A stretch of DNA of 7,960 nucleotides. It comes from Nitrosarchaeum sp. Lineage in GTDB: Archaea; Thermoproteota; Nitrososphaeria; Nitrososphaerales; Nitrosopumilaceae. The position numbers and the translations under genes were made by a program. Positions 6,176 through 7,960 of the stretch are shown here, piece by piece. Within the stretch, counting starts at the first letter, position 1. Every line of letters begins with the position of its first letter. The stretch spans positions 1 to 7,960 of the forward strand of contig JACRND010000061.1 in NCBI GenBank assembly GCA_016234975.1, given 5' to 3'. The notes beneath the pieces are model-generated. The model saw nothing but the letters and a program-made list of their open reading frames with translations. It was not told where the DNA came from and searched no databases.

Positions 6176-7960
6176 TTACTCTAGTATCTTGTAGTTGATT
6201 TTGTAGTAGAATCTAGATGCCTGATCATCTTTGATCACATCTACATTCCAGTTTACGTCAGGCAGGAATTCTTCAGATGATTCTGGAAGGATGTCAAATT
6301 TCTCAAGATATACGTCAGGACCACTGTATCTGACTTTGAGATTAGCTCCATCTACAGAAACAACTTCGTAGATTTGCCCTGGTTTTCTAGTAGAGTCTTT
6401 TACAAGACAATTTTCCTCAGGACCAATAACACAGATTCCAGATTCAGAAGTAACTCTGAGATTAACATCAGATTGATCAACTTTTGTAGTAAGTAAAGAA
6501 CCAGAAAGTACACGTGGAGATACCTGATTGTTATCTACAGTTTTTTTGTTTGTGAGAATGGATATTTTATTATCCAAAATTCTGTTGGTTTTTTCAATAA
6601 TAATTAAAGGTGATTTTTCAGATTCTGAGATAACTGGTTTTTCTACTACATCAAACATCAAAGATTTGGTTTCAAACCCAGCATCTACTGTAATTTCGTA
6701 CGAGCCTAGGCTTGATGGAGAATCAAGCAATTGGAATTGATGAGAAAATGAACCAGAAGAACTAGGTCTAATAGTAGTAACAGGACCTAGGTGTTTACCG
6801 CAGTAAAATGAACCACATGTTATTTCACCGTCTTTTTTCTGAATTACACTAACGTCGAATTTTTCAAGATAAATTAGCTTGTTTGGTTTACCAGATATTG
6901 TCACTAGGTCACCCGGATAGTATTCAGGTTTATCAGTAGCAAGTAAAAGAGATAACTTTTCACTAGAACCAAAAGAGAAATCATTTGCAATAGTGAATGT
7001 AGATTCAGATTGTTTGTTTGAATACAATGCTTTTACTTTGTATTCACCTTCACTGAAAACAGTTATCGGCAATTCAAATAAACTCTGGAAATTTCCACCC
7101 TGATCAGGATAAACAGATGATTCATGAATTTTTTTAAATGGAGTTTTACCGTCAATAATTTGTATGGTGACTCTTTCTGGAATTACCAATCCCTCAGAGC
7201 CTTGTTCTCTTTTAATGATATTGCCAATCACCTTTAATTTTTCTCCAGCTTTGTATAGAGATTTTTCAGTGGAGACATACAAGGGAGCCAAAGAGAAGGA
7301 GTCATTTTTAGGATCAGAAGAAACTTTGAAGAAAACATCTTTGCCATAAGAGGCAGTTGAGACATGAATTTTGTAAATTCCATAATTGCTGTTAGATGTA
7401 GAACGGTCATCTAGTTTAGTCAGGGGTTTTTCAGTGATGGGGGCAATCCAAGACCAAGAAAATCTTTGGCTATCAACAGTAGAGCCAGAATTAATTGTGC
7501 TACCATCAGGTTTTGTAAGAGAAATGTTTACCGAGTGATCACCTGTTGGAGGAATCAATCCAGTCAAAAGAACAGTTTCGCCTAAACCATAGACTTGCTT
7601 ATTCAGAGTAATTAATGCGCCATCATTTAATTTCAAAGGATCAACAATTCCAACAGTAGTAGTTTTTGTTAGTCCACGATATTCTGCTTTTATCACATAA
7701 GATCCTTCAGTAAATGCATTTTTCATTATACTTGTTTGAACTGAAAACCTTCCAGAAGATTCAGGTATTGCAGTAAATTCGTATGCAATAGTTAAGCCAT
7801 TAAGTTGTCTTGTTTTGGTATGGGGTAGTTGTGCAACGATTTCCAAAGGACTCCCATCTTCATGAGATATGGAAATGGTAACAGACGGAGTTTGAAAGCT
7901 TGAACTACTGGCAGGGTTTGCAATAAAACCGTTAATTGTCACAGTATCGCCCAGATCATA
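6176..7960 (-). CDS. Large secreted surface protein with Ig-like repeats, C-terminal part (runs off right edge)
   Basis: The frame is open to the window edge and gives 594 residues plus TAA; the N-terminus, and presumably a signal peptide, lie outside. I count residues from the first complete codon at 7960. Four repeats of about 110-123 residues begin with Y-x2-G-(D/E)-x-(V/L)-x-(I/L/V)-x-G at 1, 124, 236 and 347, and close with a G-x-Y-x-(I/V) strand near 86, 194, 305 and 419. These look like Ig-type beta-sandwich domains. Residues about 440-594 form a different C-terminal region. The only cysteines are C382 and C387 (CGSFYC) and C510 and C518 (CVIGPEENC), possibly two disulfides. No transmembrane helix follows, so the C-terminus is not membrane-anchored. 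High Ser/Thr and beta content fit an extracellular protein of thaumarchaeal type; function unknown. A GTG at 7942 is not the start, because the repeat motif begins upstream of it. Confidence 0.75.
   Translation of the reverse strand, partial: YDLGDTVTINGFIANPASSSSFQTPSVTISISHEDGSPLEIVAQLPHTKTRQLNGLTIAYEFTAIPESSGRFSVQTSIMKNAFTEGSYVIKAEYRGLTKTTTVGIVDPLKLNDGALITLNKQVYGLGETVLLTGLIPPTGDHSVNISLTKPDGSTINSGSTVDSQRFSWSWIAPITEKPLTKLDDRSTSNSNYGIYKIHVSTASYGKDVFFKVSSDPKNDSFSLAPLYVSTEKSLYKAGEKLKVIGNIIKREQGSEGLVIPERVTIQIIDGKTPFKKIHESSVYPDQGGNFQSLFELPITVFSEGEYKVKALYSNKQSESTFTIANDFSFGSSEKLSLLLATDKPEYYPGDLVTISGKPNKLIYLEKFDVSVIQKKDGEITCGSFYCGKHLGPVTTIRPSSSGSFSHQFQLLDSPSSLGSYEITVDAGFETKSLMFDVVEKPVISESEKSPLIIIEKTNRILDNKISILTNKKTVDNNQVSPRVLSGSLLTTKVDQSDVNLRVTSESGICVIGPEENCLVKDSTRKPGQIYEVVSVDGANLKVRYSGPDVYLEKFDILPESSEEFLPDVNWNVDVIKDDQASRFYYKINYKILE
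6647..7960 (-). repeat. Four diverged Ig-like protein repeats inside the surface protein gene
   Basis: The openings YDLGDTVTINGFI, YGLGETVLLTGLI, YKAGEKLKVIGNI and YYPGDLVTISGKP align without gaps and are spaced 123, 112 and 111 residues. Each unit ends with strands such as GSYVIKAEYRG, YGIYKIHVS, GEYKVKALYSN and GSYEITVDAG. The repeats are protein-level only; I see no near-identical DNA copies, so the duplication is old. The first unit is cut at its start by the window edge, and more units may lie beyond it. Confidence 0.7.

Noticed and set aside
7940..7942. GTG at 7942 as the start codon of the surface protein
   Set aside because: Six more in-frame codons upstream (YDLGDT) complete the same Y-x2-G-(D/E) opening seen in the other three repeats, and no stop occurs before the window edge. 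The GTG is an internal valine and the gene is cut by the window.

Overview
The window looks like a piece of the chromosome of an ammonia-oxidising archaeon of the Nitrosopumilus type (Thaumarchaeota/Nitrososphaerota). The evidence is strong AT bias, archaeal-type information-processing genes (an aIF1/SUI1-like factor, Sec61 beta, Tsr3), a DUF2070 membrane protein, possible TATA-like elements placed about 25-30 bases before start codons, and large secreted proteins with Ig-like repeats. This assignment rests on recognising protein families, not on a database search. Genes are tightly packed, with no gene-free stretch above 100 bases, and I see no mobile element, CRISPR array, tRNA or rRNA.

Layout: (1) At the left edge, on the minus strand, are the first 28 codons of an aIF1/SUI1-like translation factor with an N-terminal zinc motif. 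(2) Divergent from it runs a plus-strand cluster of three genes: a small zinc-ribbon protein of the Sjogren/scleroderma autoantigen p27 family, the 55-residue translocon subunit Sec61 beta, and a 575-residue DUF2070 membrane protein. (3) A minus-strand Mrr-like PD-(D/E)XK nuclease converges on DUF2070 and overlaps its 3' end by 17 bases. (4) Divergent from the nuclease is a plus-strand, membrane-anchored family 5 (peptide/nickel-type) ABC substrate-binding protein. (5) Three bases after it, on the minus strand, ends Tsr3, the small-subunit rRNA aminocarboxypropyltransferase. Upstream of Tsr3 on the same strand lies the C-terminal 594 residues of a large repeat-bearing surface protein that runs off the right edge.

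Functional themes are translation and ribosome maturation (aIF1, Tsr3), protein export and membrane biology (Sec61 beta, DUF2070, perhaps p27), and the cell surface (substrate-binding protein, repeat protein). The most striking observation is the binding protein: its family 5 sequence blocks are in swapped order, with the usual C-terminal half first and the usual N-terminal half second, as expected of a circular permutation. The second is that the soluble part of the uncharacterised DUF2070 protein carries five clusters of His/Asp residues that resemble a metal-dependent hydrolase site.
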